Assembly: GCA_021229015.1 (NCBI GenBank)
Contig: CM037788.1
Location: 42,889,774-42,953,773, forward strand
DNA length: 64,000 nucleotides
Direction: 5' to 3'
Source: Solen grandis
Taxonomy: Eukaryota > Mollusca > Bivalvia > Adapedonta > Solenidae
Below, piece by piece: positions 1-12,160 of the stretch (within the stretch, counting starts at the first letter, position 1; every line of letters begins with the position of its first letter). The notes beneath the pieces were generated by a model. It saw nothing but the letters and a program-made list of their open reading frames with translations. It ran no database searches and was not told where the DNA came from. Both the position numbers and the translations under genes were made by a program.

Positions 1-349
1 ATATGCGTTACACAGCATGTGCACAAACATAATATACTAAGATACCCACGGCTAATCAATAGATCATCTATAATAGGTCGTGGGATATTACGGCTGAATT
101 TGGTCGTTTTAGGTTGCGTCAAATTACGCTGTTTCATTGGTCGCATCACGTTTTTGAAACCAATCATAAAGGCCGATTTATACAGCTGCCGGACGAAGTC
201 ATTTTATTTTTTATTTTTATTGAAACTATATGCATTGTTCACAGTTTTCATATCCAAGTTTTAAATATTGTGTAAAAACAAAACACTAGGTCAGAATTGT
301 TGTTGTTTGGCGTAGAAAGCTAGGTCTTTTAAAGAAAATCTATGATAAT
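1..349. other. Unassigned AT-rich sequence
   Basis: No exon with recognisable splice sites, RNA gene or clear repeat is seen here. The short open frames are no longer than chance allows. Confidence 0.5.
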
Positions 350-1370
350 TGACGATAGCATTTTATTTAGCTTTTGGGATCAGCCTTTGTCTGACGTCGC
401 GAGTCGTCAGTCGTCAACAATTTACTTAAAACATCTTATTATCTGAAATTACTGATGAGAAAGGGATCAAATTTGGCAAGGATGTTCCGAAGGTGGTCTC
501 CTATAATAATTTTGAAATGGTTCTGGTCTGTTGCATAATTAGGTCACAGGAACTAAAAATAGATTTTAAAAGTGAAATTTAAAATATCCTCCCCCTTGAA
601 ACCACAAGGCCTAGAGTTTAGATATTTAGTGTGTAGATTTGTCTACTAGACCTCTACCAAATTTGTTCGAATCATGCCCCTTGGGTCAAAATTAGACCCG
701 CCCTTGGGGTCGCTTTATTTTACATGGACTTGTATGTGAAAAACTAGAAACATCTTCTTGTCAGAAACCACAAAGCCTGGAGGTTAGATATTTGATATGT
801 AACATGGCCTAGTACACTTCTACCAAGTTCATTGAAATACTGGGGTTACTTAATTTTACATAATCTTATACTGGAAAAAGCTAGAAAAATCTTTTTGTCA
901 GAAACCACAAGGTCTGGAGTTTAGATATTTGTTCTGTAACATTGCTTCAAAGACATCTATCAAGTTTATTCAAATCATGACCCTGGGGTCAAAATTGGCT
1001 CCGCCCCTTGCGTCACCTGATTTTACATAGGCTAATATATGAAAAAAAATAGAAAAAAATCTTTTTATCAGAAACCACAAGGCCTGGAGTTTAGATATTT
1101 AGTGTGTAACATTGCTTCAAAGACATCTACCAAGTGTGTTCAAATCATGGCCCCCGGGGTCAAAATTGGCCCCGCCCCATGGGTCCCTGGAATTTAAATA
1201 AAAAATTTTTAGAAACCAAGGCCTTCGTTTGATATTTGGTATGTAACATGGCCTAATAAACATCTACCAAGTATTTTCATATCATGGCCCTGGGGTCAAA
1301 ATTGGCTCGCCCCAGGGGTCACTTGATTTTACATAGCCTAATGATACCATGTGAACGATCCCTCTTGTTA
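350..1370 (+). repeat. Dispersed repeat with internal ~150-bp tandem copies
   Basis: About five or six degenerate copies of a unit recur. Each reads 'aaccacaaggcctggag', then 'catctaccaag', then 'ggggtcaaaattgg' followed by a CCCC-rich stretch and 'acttgattttacatag'. The leading part (about 385-430, 'cgtcagtcgtcaacaattta') matches the start of the repeat at 23620-24840, so both belong to one family. The block ends near 'cctcttgttatttttatg', and the other copy also ends in 'ccctcttgtt'. From memory this is a common bivalve repeat type. No coding capacity is seen. Confidence 0.7.
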
Positions 1371-2522
1371 TTTTTATGTTACTCGCATTGAGAAAACACT
1401 ATAAAACATGGAAAAAAAAAACAAAAAAAACAATAGGCATTGTTTGCCATCATTTGTGATGTAATTCATTTAAAACGCATTCATAATTGTTTATGAGAAT
1501 ACTAGGGAGATTGCGTGTCTGAAACTGTTGTCATTTGATGAATAGCATGCTCGTCCTGAGGGTGTGCCATGGATATGAACATCGGCCGCGACATACTTCA
1601 GTCGAAAATAATAGTTTTGGTAGCTTCGTGCTTGACGCTAAGCACAGTATAGAATTGACCCGGTGGCGGGATAATGAGACTGGATGTATTATAATGTAAT
1701 ATGTCTACGGCGTGATTCTGCAGTCGTTAGCTTTATATCTGTGAAGTATAAAAAAACATGTACTAAGTGTACAAAAGTTTACAAATAGCTGAAATACGAA
1801 AAGTACATTCCTCTTTAAAAAGGGTTTATAAAGAATGAAAGAAAACTGTATCTTGTTGAATGACGATTTTTTAATTTCATAACATTTTTTCTCAAAAAGT
1901 ATACTTTTTTTTTAAATTTGTTGTCTCAACAAAAATATCTCCTAAATCCTTATACATCTTTGTCCACAAGAATTGTCAAATGTCAATATTGACATTCTTT
2001 TTATGTGTCCATGACTTTGATGACACATGACATAACTGAATTCTTCCATGTTAACAATCTCCCATTATCTAAGTTTAAAACTTTGATTCAGATCCGATCA
2101 GATAATCCAGGAGATATCGGAACAGACACGATAAAATGATGGTTACTGAAAGACGACAGACGGACATATGGACGGACAAAGTAATATCTCTCCTCTTTAT
2201 AATTATAGATGGGAGCAAAATATTATTTTGATATTGTGTCTTAAGCAAGATAAAGTAAACGTAAAGCATCTTATAGTCCAAGTTTCATGTCATGGGTACG
2301 TTCAACGACTCTACAGCTTTTACTCATTGTCATCCGGATACTAGTATCCATCCATCGATCTCCCGATATATATGGAGTATTTCACTCCGCTTTTGTCAGC
2401 CCACATAATGACGCCACGGAATTATACCGCTCTCTCAGGTACCCATTTACATCTTGGTTAAGTGAAACAAAAATGAGGGTAAATGTCTTCTTCAATGATA
2501 TAAGCAGTGTTCTCGGCTGAAC
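1371..2522. other. Unassigned sequence before an assembly gap
   Basis: AT-rich and without a supported gene. A stretch near 2150-2190 with repeated 'gacggac' (the 'cggacggacaga' type) resembles the tail of a dispersed repeat. The open frames at 2075-2281 and 2287-2520 show no domain. Confidence 0.4.
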
Positions 2523-2622
2523 NNNNNNNNNNNNNNNNNNNNNNNNNNNNNNNNNNNNNNNNNNNNNNNNNNNNNNNNNNNNNNNNNNNNNNNNNNNNNN
2601 NNNNNNNNNNNNNNNNNNNNNN
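2523..2622. other. Assembly gap (100 N)
   Basis: One hundred N bases, the usual placeholder for a scaffold gap of unknown size. Confidence 0.99.
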
Positions 2623-4074
2623 AATGTGCATACTGGTGTTGCTGTTTTGAAAGAAATGTAGTGTGTCATTGGCTTTTCATAATTAGACATAGTTACACCA
2701 TTCTTAAAATTACAAAAGTCAAAGGAATGATATTTCTTACAGATGTCTACGCGTGTCCACCTTAGAAGAAAGACACATTTACCTATTAAATATGGCATGC
2801 GTTCGGAAAAAGCAGATTGGATAGCAGTCAAGGATACACCCTTGGTCCTTTGATATAGTACAATTAACTGTACAAATAAAACATGTGTGTTTATATGATA
2901 TGCTTTAAACGTTTTTCAGTTTTCATGTCATATGTTTATGTCATTTTTCAATATTCCATGATTCTATCAATTACTGAAGGAAACATTATAAAACATAGTT
3001 CATCCATCATAACTTATTTTATTTCTAAATAATTCTTTAGTAGTTACCATTAAAGGCATTACTACCTAGTAACATCAATATAACATTAAAAAGAAACTAA
3101 ATATTGAGCCTGTTTTCAAACTATGTGCACTGGGTATTTCGCCATACAAAAAATGAGTAAAAATGTTCTGTCTCAGTTTTATGATGTTACTTAAACGGTC
3201 CATTGAAAGTGAAGGGTTTGGCTTAAAAACTAAGCACAATAAAGTGAACCACGCAAGCGAACAGTTTGACAAATTATCCGTGTCAAACAATGGGTTTAGG
3301 TCATCCTTAATGCTTGACTGATGATATAAACAAAGTAATATAGTGTCTGTATTCGTTTATTTTACGCTGTTAAACAATGGTGATGTTGTTGATGATGATA
3401 TGATGGTGGTGATGATGATGATGATGATAATGATGACGATGACGAATGAATGTCCGCGTTAAGTCCGAGTTAATATTTCCCTATATACCATTCCGTGACT
3501 TCTTTAAGCAACATCAAATACAACACACAGTTTCATTCAGAATATTCTTTCAAATGCTACTTAGGAATCGAGTATGTAAGCATGTAGTCAAAATGTACAT
3601 AAACAATTGGCTTTAATTTGAAGCCATAAAACTTTTGAAGACGAATGCAGTTGAAACATTAAGAAACAAAATATTATCAACTCGTATATCTCCTTTTATT
3701 TCTAAAAAACTATGTATGAAGTTTGTAGCTTTTACTCAATATATGACAGAATATCTTCCGACTCATGCGGCAAAACATAATTACATTAACTGAACTTAAC
3801 ATATGTATTCCGTCGGTTACCAAAACCAGACGCACGATATCCACGTGCATATGGGGTGCTCTTTCAACGCCACCAAGTAGTTACTGCATAACAGACTAGG
3901 GAAAGTAATTTCGGCCTTGGATACATGTATTTATGTGTGTTTTTTTTTTCTAATTTACTTCGTTTAAACGAAAATAAAGTATTTATCCTCTTCTCAGCAA
4001 ATAATTCAAAGAAAATTAGAACAAACTCAGAAATAAAAAAGGAATGGTCATTTGCATTACCGTTTATTTAAGTC
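2623..4074. other. Unassigned sequence with a GAT-rich microsatellite
   Basis: No gene is recognised. Positions 3376-3445 hold an imperfect trinucleotide microsatellite (tgatgatgg/gatgatgat). The rest is AT-rich with no repeated structure that I could see. Confidence 0.5.
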
Positions 4075-4551
4075 AAAGACCTAAAACAAAGAGATGCGCT
4101 ACTTGGCGAAATATCGTAAATTCTCATCGCGAAGTCTCGGAGGGGCAAGTTAAAACTAGAGCATTTATTCAACCCTTAAGTATGTGTGTTATTTTACATT
4201 CACTTTATCCTGACGTTATTCCCGAAAAAAGGAAAATTGAACAACAAATAAAAAAGTTTGCTAAAAATCCTCAAGGTCTTGTTTCCATACCATAATATTC
4301 TACCAAGAAAATGCATTCACGTTTCACATATTATCTAAAGATTATCTACTTAACGCATGGATATATAGCTGACGTTAAATGTTTTTCAAATGATAAAAAT
4401 GTTAAAAAATACATACCATACTATTTTTAGAATCTAACGGACGTCTTTTTAAAATTCAAAATGAAGTTGCTTTTCGCGGTTGCGGCGAAGGGTATACAAG
4501 ATTCCCTTCATAGACTTATATAAGTAGCGCATCACTTGGTTTTAGGTCTTT
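4075..4551. mobile_element. MITE-like element with ~30-bp terminal inverted repeats
   Basis: The left end (4075-4104, starting AAAGACCTAAAAC) is the imperfect reverse complement of the right end (4522-4551, ending TTTTAGGTCTTT). The interior has no transposase. A second copy of the family lies at about 54514-54953, sharing the ends, an internal 'tcgtaaa.tctc..cgaag' block and 'gttgcggcgaa'. This suggests a non-autonomous DNA transposon of about 480 bp. The 83-residue open frame inside looks spurious. Confidence 0.65.
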
Positions 4552-4773
4552 GTTTTAGTATAAGAAAATTCAAGTAATCGATCTTGAAGCATCACTAATA
4601 TTGATTCCATCAAAAGCCTGTCCCCATCTATTGATAGGAATGGAATCTGAAAAAAAAAAAACTATTTTAAGACAGCGCATATAAACAAGCCATCTGTATG
4701 CAGGCGCCAGGGTGGCGTCTAGTAAAACTCATTAAAAATTATGCGCGAAACGGCACATATTCTTATCTAAACA

Positions 4774-5630
4774 AGACAACAGGCGCCTATTGGCACCAGG
4801 CACAATAAGGCACCTTTTTTAAATTTCAACACCAATCAGGCGCCTATGTGCACCAGGCACAATAAGACACCTTTTTACATTTCAACATCAATCAGACGCC
4901 TATTGACACAAGGCACAATAAGGCACCTTTTTACATTTCAACATCAATCAGGCGCCTATTGGTACCAGGCACAATAAGACACCTTTTTACATTTCAACAT
5001 CAATTAGGCGCCTTTTGGCACCAGGCACAATAAGACACCTTTTTACATTTAAACACCAATCAGGCACCGATTGGCACCAGGCACAATATGGCACCTTTTT
5101 ACATTTCAACACCAATCAGGCGCCTATTGGCACCAGGCACAATATGGCACATTTTTACATTTCAACATCACTCAGGCGCCGATTGGCACCAGGCACAATA
5201 TGGCACCTTTTTACATTTCAACATCAATCAGGCGCCTATTGGCACCAGGCACAATATGGCACATTTTTACATTTCAATACCAATCAGGCGCCTATTGACA
5301 CCAGGCACAATAAGGCACCTTTTTACATTTCAACACCAATCAGGCGCCTATTGGCACCAGGCACAATATGGCACCTTTTTACATTTCAACATCAATCAGG
5401 CGCCTATTGGCACCAGGCACAATAAGGCACATTTTTACATTTCAATACCAATCAGGCGCCTTTTGACACCAGGCACAATAAGGCACCTTTTTACATTTCA
5501 ACATCAATCAGGCGCCTATTGGCACCAGGCACAATAAGACACCTTTTTACATTTCAACACCAATCAGGGCGCCTATTAGCACCAGGCACAATAAGGCACC
5601 TTTTTACATTTCAACATCAATCAGGCCCCT
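4774..5630. repeat. 56-bp tandem satellite, ~15 copies
   Basis: Unit of 56 bp containing the palindrome GGCGCC, then 'tattggcaccaggcac', 'aataaggcacc' and 'tttttacatttcaac'. Copies differ by a few substitutions (for example AATAAG/AATATG). Because 56 is not a multiple of 3, long overlapping open frames of up to 149 residues run through the array in different frames. They are by-products of a unit with few stops, not genes. Confidence 0.92.
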
Positions 5631-7338
5631 ATTCTCAACTCATCAGCCTATAGGCTCCTCACTCTTAATATGGTTAGGATGCGACATCAAACAATCATTT
5701 ACTTGAACTTCTCTTAAGTCAACAGATATATTTATTAGATAAAAACCGGACTACATTCTCTTGATACTCTTCATACCCCACCCCCACACACAATCAAGCT
5801 TCAAAAACTTCAAAAACTTGAAATAAAAAGTGAATTTTAATAAATAGATAAATGGAGCAGAATAATACAGATTAGAACTGGGAAGGAAATCGATATATTA
5901 ACACTAGCAATGTGAAGACTCGAATGGCAAAAACACGTTGAAACTAACTTAAATACTCAACAATACACGCGATTATTGTACATCATACAATATAATTTGA
6001 AACGTAATAAGAAATTACTCGTACTTATACACTAATTCGAGTGCAGCTTTTTGTTTATTTGCAAAGCGCTTAAAAGAAGCTTCGAAATATAAAGCCCCTT
6101 TATCATGGCAACCAGCCCAAGCCCCTTTAATCTATATTTTGTATGCATTGAAATGTTTGTGTCTTGGTCATATTTGAATGCATGTTTTGTAAATGGCCAA
6201 AGGCATTGGATTATGCTAATTTGCCAATTAAAAAAACTGAAACTGATATATCTTTAATACTTTCTTTTACACAAATAAAGATATAAAGAAATTGTTTTGC
6301 TTATGTAATTAAAAGCGGCAGTACCTTAAATACACAGTTCAAAGACATTACATGATACATGTATTACGATAAACTGTTTTGACCACGAATTGCTTGCTCA
6401 CATTTTAACAGAGCGTTACCATTAGTACCTTGGTAAAACACGATAATATTTTTTATTAGTCATTAAAGGAAAACAGACTTACGTAACGTTTTTCCAGTGG
6501 ATGAATGAAGTGAAGTGTTAAAAGCTTACTTTTACAACAATTTAAACCGCCAATTGAGCATTTAGTGCTTATATACGCAATTATCCGCGCTGTTGATCCA
6601 TGTACAAGGTTTCGCTGATGATCAAACAGATTTTATTTCTTTTCGATCGGTATCTAACTTTTCTTTTGGTTGTACCTCTACGTATCATACCATTATTCTT
6701 TCGATTTTATTCAGATGAAGACAGCAGTGAACATAGTGTGGAAATATACATTAATTTATAAAATAGTAACGACCTACAAGGAAACAGCAGAAGGTACAAA
6801 ACACATATGATTTCCCATTTGTGGTGAGTTTTTAAAACAGTTTAAACATTTAAAAAAGAAATGTTTTCATGCTGCATTTTAAGATTTTATATCTCAGTAT
6901 CTTGATGACTATGGCACAAACGACATTAATAAAAGATATAATTATAAATTAACAAATAAACTAATGATTATACATGTAACTAAATATATAATAAAAATAT
7001 TATGTATAATTGCTTAAAATTAGTGAGACATTGATTTGGAATTGTATTTATTATATCACTTTTTACCCCAAACTAGAAAATCTTGTTATATCAAACATCT
7101 ACAACAAACAAATCTTTCTTGTGCTAATGAAATTACAGATGTATTATATTTTTCATATATACGAATTCACGTTTTTGACTATTCTATTAGTTCTAGACTT
7201 TATTTAAATGTATTGGTTCATAGTTTGGAAATTTCACAACCACCCGTTTCATACCTATCATTTGATTAAATGCAACATCACAAAATCTAAAATCTCAATT
7301 TTGAGATTTCAAAAGAAACAGCACACTTTTTAATTTTA

Positions 7339-7339
<1 letters not shown>
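5631..7339. other. Unassigned AT-rich sequence
   Basis: No supported gene or repeat. The open frames at 7010-7269 are low-complexity AT-rich sequence with no splice context. Confidence 0.45.

Positions 7340-7383
<44 letters not shown>
7340..7383. repeat. Poly-A run (44 bp)
   Basis: Uninterrupted A run of about 44 bases. It could be a retroelement tail, but no recognisable element precedes it. It could also be inflated in length by sequencing. Confidence 0.85.
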
Positions 7384-7385
<2 letters not shown>

Positions 7386-7554
7386 TGACATAAATCATTG
7401 AATGACATATATTCACTGATTGAAATTTCAGTATTGTCTTGCAAAAAATAGTTGTATGTTCAATCAAAATGTTAGAGTAAAACTGTGATTTGTCATTTTT
7501 GAAATTTGATTTTAATGTTAATTCAACAAAGAATTGTAAGCACGGTTAATATAG

Positions 7555-7690
7555 GGGTTGATCAATAGTAAGTAGTCAGCTTTCATCGCTGGCGGTTCGA
7601 ATCCCGACATAAAATTAAGACATCTTGTCAGATGTAAAGTGTATGCACGTGTAGTGCCATCAACGATCAAATCAACGTTATCACCCACCG
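7555..7690 (+). mobile_element. Degenerate tRNA-derived (SINE-like) fragment
   Basis: A B-box-like motif (GGTTCGAATCCCG) lies at about 7594-7608 in + orientation, with a weak A-box-like stretch about 40 bp before it. It does not fold as a complete tRNA by eye, so a SINE head or decayed tRNA copy is more likely than a functional gene. Confidence 0.35.
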
Positions 7691-10500
7691 TTACTTACCT
7701 ATACAGATACTAAAATATAATAATTCTTATAGTGGATGCAGTCATAATATTTCAACTGTTTAAAGAAAGTCCATCGACTTTAATAAACTGAACACTTTGT
7801 GTTTCATAAACGTATTCATTTAAAACGACAACTGTCCATAGAAAATACACTAACACACTGACGTTTACATAAAAAGTTGGTACGTTATACATATAATGTT
7901 TTTTCATCTACCATTTGTGGCCTTAGGTGACTAAACATTAGGTAAATATTTCGAAAAATAAGATCTTTACCGATGCTTCACCGATTACATTCCATAATCA
8001 CCAGGCAAAAAAAAATAAAAAAATGTCCAAATATCATTGTGACTGAAAATATTTTGCTGTGCATTTTTGGAGACTAAATGCTGTTATAGACCAGTTGCTG
8101 ATATGCACCAAATTTTAGGCTACAATGAAAACCAGAATTGCAAAGTATAATTATCTGCAACATTATATGACGCTTAATAGATGTGAAGCAAACGATAAGT
8201 TTTAGAACTAGTTACCTAAGCATGGTTGCCTTTACTTTATGATTTACTTAATTAACTTTGTAATGAAAACAGGTAATGTTTATGTATCTTATATTCTAAA
8301 TAATGTTGCAATCATAAATTTAGTTAAAATCTATTCCGAAAGTGAGTGTGGAAACAATTTTGTGATGTTTTCTTTATGTTTCTTATGTTACTAAAAGGAT
8401 GAATCTTATTGAAATACGTGTGCTGTAAGTTAACAATATTTTGTTGAATTGCTTCATATAAAGACGAAAATTGACAATTCACAAAACTCTCCATTATTTT
8501 AGGCTATTAAATATCAGAATGAATCAGTCCCATTGACTGTATCATGAAAAGGCATTGTTCTATAATTTTTAAACGCAGTTTATTTCTGATGAGGTGAACC
8601 ATAATTCAAAGAATAACCCAAGGGAATTAATGCATAATTCGTTGGTTAAACAAACCGAATGGGTTGACTACCTCTTTTTTTGTTATTGTAAAATGTGTAT
8701 ATCTTTCGTCTAAAACGAAAAGGGTCGCAATAAAATGTGTGTATCTGTGTACGTTTTATAAGACATATTAGGTTGCGGTTGCATGAAGCTGCCGTGTAGG
8801 CGAACTTTTTGCTGGTTGATGCCAGTCTGATTAAGAAATAATGTATGAAACTACTGGTTTGGAGTTCAGGTATAAATACCGTACTTAGTATATCACGAAG
8901 GCGAGGTATCAGCACCACAAAGATAAACATGTGGTTAAATACACAACTACACATAATTTAAAACATACATTGATCAATTCAGTTGATAAAAGGAAATGAA
9001 CAGGGAACATTTAATTTTAGTCAATTTCCACGTAAAATAAAATCTTACCAGATATATTATACCCGTAAAATAAAATCTTACCCTATCTTTTATATCCGTA
9101 AATAATGGGCAAAATAAAAAAAATCAAAGAAAATGTAGATTAATATCACTTCCGGCCCAATAGATAGATAGGCAATGGTGCCAGTAGAATTGTAGAGGCT
9201 TAATATGGGATGTTCAGTGACTGTTTGCTAAAAACTAAAGAGTGTTATTAACATTAATCTTTCGAACATATTTTAATCAAGATGTTATAAACAATTTGTT
9301 TGGCATTTAATATTTCGAAAAGAAACAGTAGCTTTAGTTTTATAATGTTTTTCATAACAATCAGTGAATTGCAATACGGGTCGACCATAGCGTAATATAT
9401 CGCAAAACGATATCGTTAACGTTTCACCTCTTATAGTTCATCTACGAGTATCATTATGTAAGAGTGTCCGTCCAGAATTGACTGTGCGGCATGTATGAGA
9501 TATATTTCAAGTGAGCATTTTTTTTTTTATAATGACGTGCCTTGAAGAACAAAATTAATACTTTATCTGAGTCATATTTGTATTTTTGGAAGTACTTAAG
9601 GTGTATCTGTATATCATTTGACATTGTGCTCAAACAGTTGTTTCCGGTTTCGTATAATCATCACATATTTTATTATATTTAACACGTTATATATAACTTT
9701 AAGGCCGAATTACATCACTCCGCGTCACGCGCGTGTATTCTATATGTATGCATAGTGTGCTGAACTAAAACAGCTGGATTAAATGTGTTTGATTCATTAT
9801 TCACATGATGTTGAAAATGTATGAGAATTACACACGTTAAATCGGAATTTTCAGTTATTTTTGAAACTATTCTCTTGGTTTTAGATTACAAAAGTAATTT
9901 GTTCATAGTCCGTTCATTTATTTGTTTGTTTGTTGTTATAATCGCGATTTACTGTTGGTCATATGATCTGACACTCTGTCATGAATTGTCATTTTGCCAG
10001 AGGCTCGCTTACTAACATTTTCATGAACTCGTTTAGTAAACTATGATATGAAATAATAATTCATGTCAGATCCTATATATGTGCAATGGAGCAAAAAATT
10101 GATGGCAATATAAAGTACCGCCAGACTGGAGATGATTTAATGTTTGCGCCAATATGTATTGACATTTTCTCCCACGTTTTATTTTTTTTTATTTTTTTGC
10201 TGCATCATATATATATATATGCGTTTGATTTTAGCATCTTAAAAATATTCATCATTAACATCCATCCGGCTTATGTACTATTTGTTGATATCACACGTGT
10301 GGGATTAGAAAATAGACAAGCTGGGATATGTGATAAATTGAAATATCGCACATATGTCTTAAAAATGTACAAATAATTTAGAATTCTCTCTTTTTTTTCA
10401 TTTCTTCCTATCACACGTAAAGAAGAGTACTTTGCATTTAATTTTGCTGTTGTTGTTTCACGGTTAACCGTGTTCAATCACATAGTTTTCTGAAAAAAAG
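7691..10500. other. Unassigned AT-rich sequence
   Basis: No gene, RNA or strong repeat is recognised in this 2.8-kb stretch. A local direct repeat is visible around 9050-9090 ('cgtaaaataaaatcttacc' twice). The longest open frame (8646-8954, minus) has no domain and no splice context. Confidence 0.4.
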
Positions 10501-10506
10501 GCCTTA

Positions 10507-10850
10507 CGCGATAAATAGGCAAAGCACTTGCAACATGACAAAACAATGGCGGACGAGTCTTCAACTATTCACCAATTTCAAAGGGAACGAATATGAAAAC
10601 GAATTTTAAGTAGGCGTGAGTAATAAAATACCTTGTTTGTGTAGCCTGATAAAATTTAGTAGATCTATGGTAGTCATATAATCTGATATCAGATCTATAT
10701 TCCTATGTCATAAGACATAAGTCATAACACATAATTACTAATACATAAGTCAGATTGCACAATTTATAATCATAAGACCAAAATTGCAGCCTGACTCTTG
10801 TCTTAGTAATTATGTGTTATGAATTATGCCTTATGTCATATAACTTGTGT
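10507..10850. repeat. Dispersed repeat with a hairpin-forming segment
   Basis: Positions 10507-10571 ('acatgacaaaacaatggcgg', then 'acgagtcttcaactatt') recur as a reverse complement at 16388-16475. Next to it, 10705-10753 and 10790-10839 are imperfect inverted repeats built from 'cataagacataa' / 'acacataattacta', able to form a stem of about 45 bp. The arrangement suggests a non-autonomous, foldback-type element. Confidence 0.55.
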
Positions 10851-11430
10851 ATATAAAAAGTGCGGCAAAACCCCCACATTTGCTTCAATATGGCGGAGAA
10901 AGGGAAATCAGGAATCAAAGTCTCCTTACAAATAAAATATACATACAAATAATCACGCTAAGAAAATCTACTTATTATTTTGAAATCATCATTAGAGTTG
11001 AGATTGCCATTTTATGGCATGTTGTATTGTACACATGGTTACTCTGCCAACTTCCTGTGTTCCAGACGCATGTCTAGACAGCCATGTACATTAACATGTG
11101 ATCTATGGTGTTCAATAGTTTGACTAATTTTTTAAGGAAGCCCTTTCTGTTAAAAAGTCAACAATGTTTAAAAAAATGCTTGAAAAAATGGAGATAATTT
11201 ATATGGATATGGGTGACTTATTCAAGGATTTGGACCCAGGTGTGAATAACGTAAAGTATTTTCCTTAAAGAAATAAACTATGTCCATAGGACACGGGTGC
11301 CCCCGCCGTGTGCATTTATTCGATATTTTTCTCTATTTGTGCGAATCATGAAAAACTAGAAATATATAGGAGGGAAAATGCATACTTCAGCAAATTTCAT
11401 AATATTGTCACCAGGCTATTTTGAGGTACA
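10851..11430. other. Unassigned sequence
   Basis: No gene or clear repeat. The open frame at 10847-11077 shows no domain. Confidence 0.4.
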
Positions 11431-12095
11431 CAATCTAGCAGGTATCACAGAGTGATAGGAGATGAAAACGAAGGATACCAAGTATGGTATTGCTATTGTA
11501 CCTGACAACAAATGGCAAATATGAATCGAATCTGTTGAGTTATTCAAAAGTTACTAAGTGGAAATTAAACAACAAAATATATCAACAAAGGGGCATAACA
11601 CAGTCATATTAGGTGGGCAGTATCCAAGCTGAACTTGATCTGTATTTTAATATCATATACTTATACACCAAAATATGAATACAATCTGTTGAGACCTTCA
11701 AAAGCTGTTGAGAGGAAACCAGAAATCTACGATTAAATATATCAACATATCAACAAAGGGGCACCACAACTCCGGTCATATTGGATGGGCGGTATCCAAA
11801 ATCAAACTTGATCACTATTTTAAAAACATATACTTATGCACCACATATGAATCAAATCTGCTGAGGCCTTCAAAATTTATTGTGCGGAAACCAGAAAATT
11901 ACAATAAAATATACCAAGAAAGGGGTATAACTCAGGTCATATTCGATGGGCGGTGTCAGACATCGAACTTGATCTGTATATTAATATGGTATACTCATGT
12001 ACCAAATATGAATCAAATCTGTAGAGTCCTTAAAAAGTTATTGAGCGGAAACCAAAAAAGGTAACGGACGGACGGACAGGGGTAACTCTTAATCT
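11430..12095 (+). repeat. Dispersed repeat, ~3-4 degenerate ~165-bp units
   Basis: Units share 'caaaggggcataac', 'catatt.gatgggcggt.tc', 'cttgatc.gtat', 'atatgaatcaaatctg' and 'tattgagcggaaacca'. The block ends in 'ggacggacggacagg'. From memory this is a repeat type common in bivalve genomes. The open frame at 11708-12064 simply runs through the units. Confidence 0.65.
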
Positions 12096-12160
12096 AGGTT
12101 GAAGATAAACAAGTTTTAATTTCATAAATTGAAAAAAAAAAACACACTTCAATGAACCTG

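Noticed and set aside
5015..5537. Overlapping open frames of 75-149 residues
   Set aside because: They run through the 56-bp satellite, in different frames, with no splice sites or start context.
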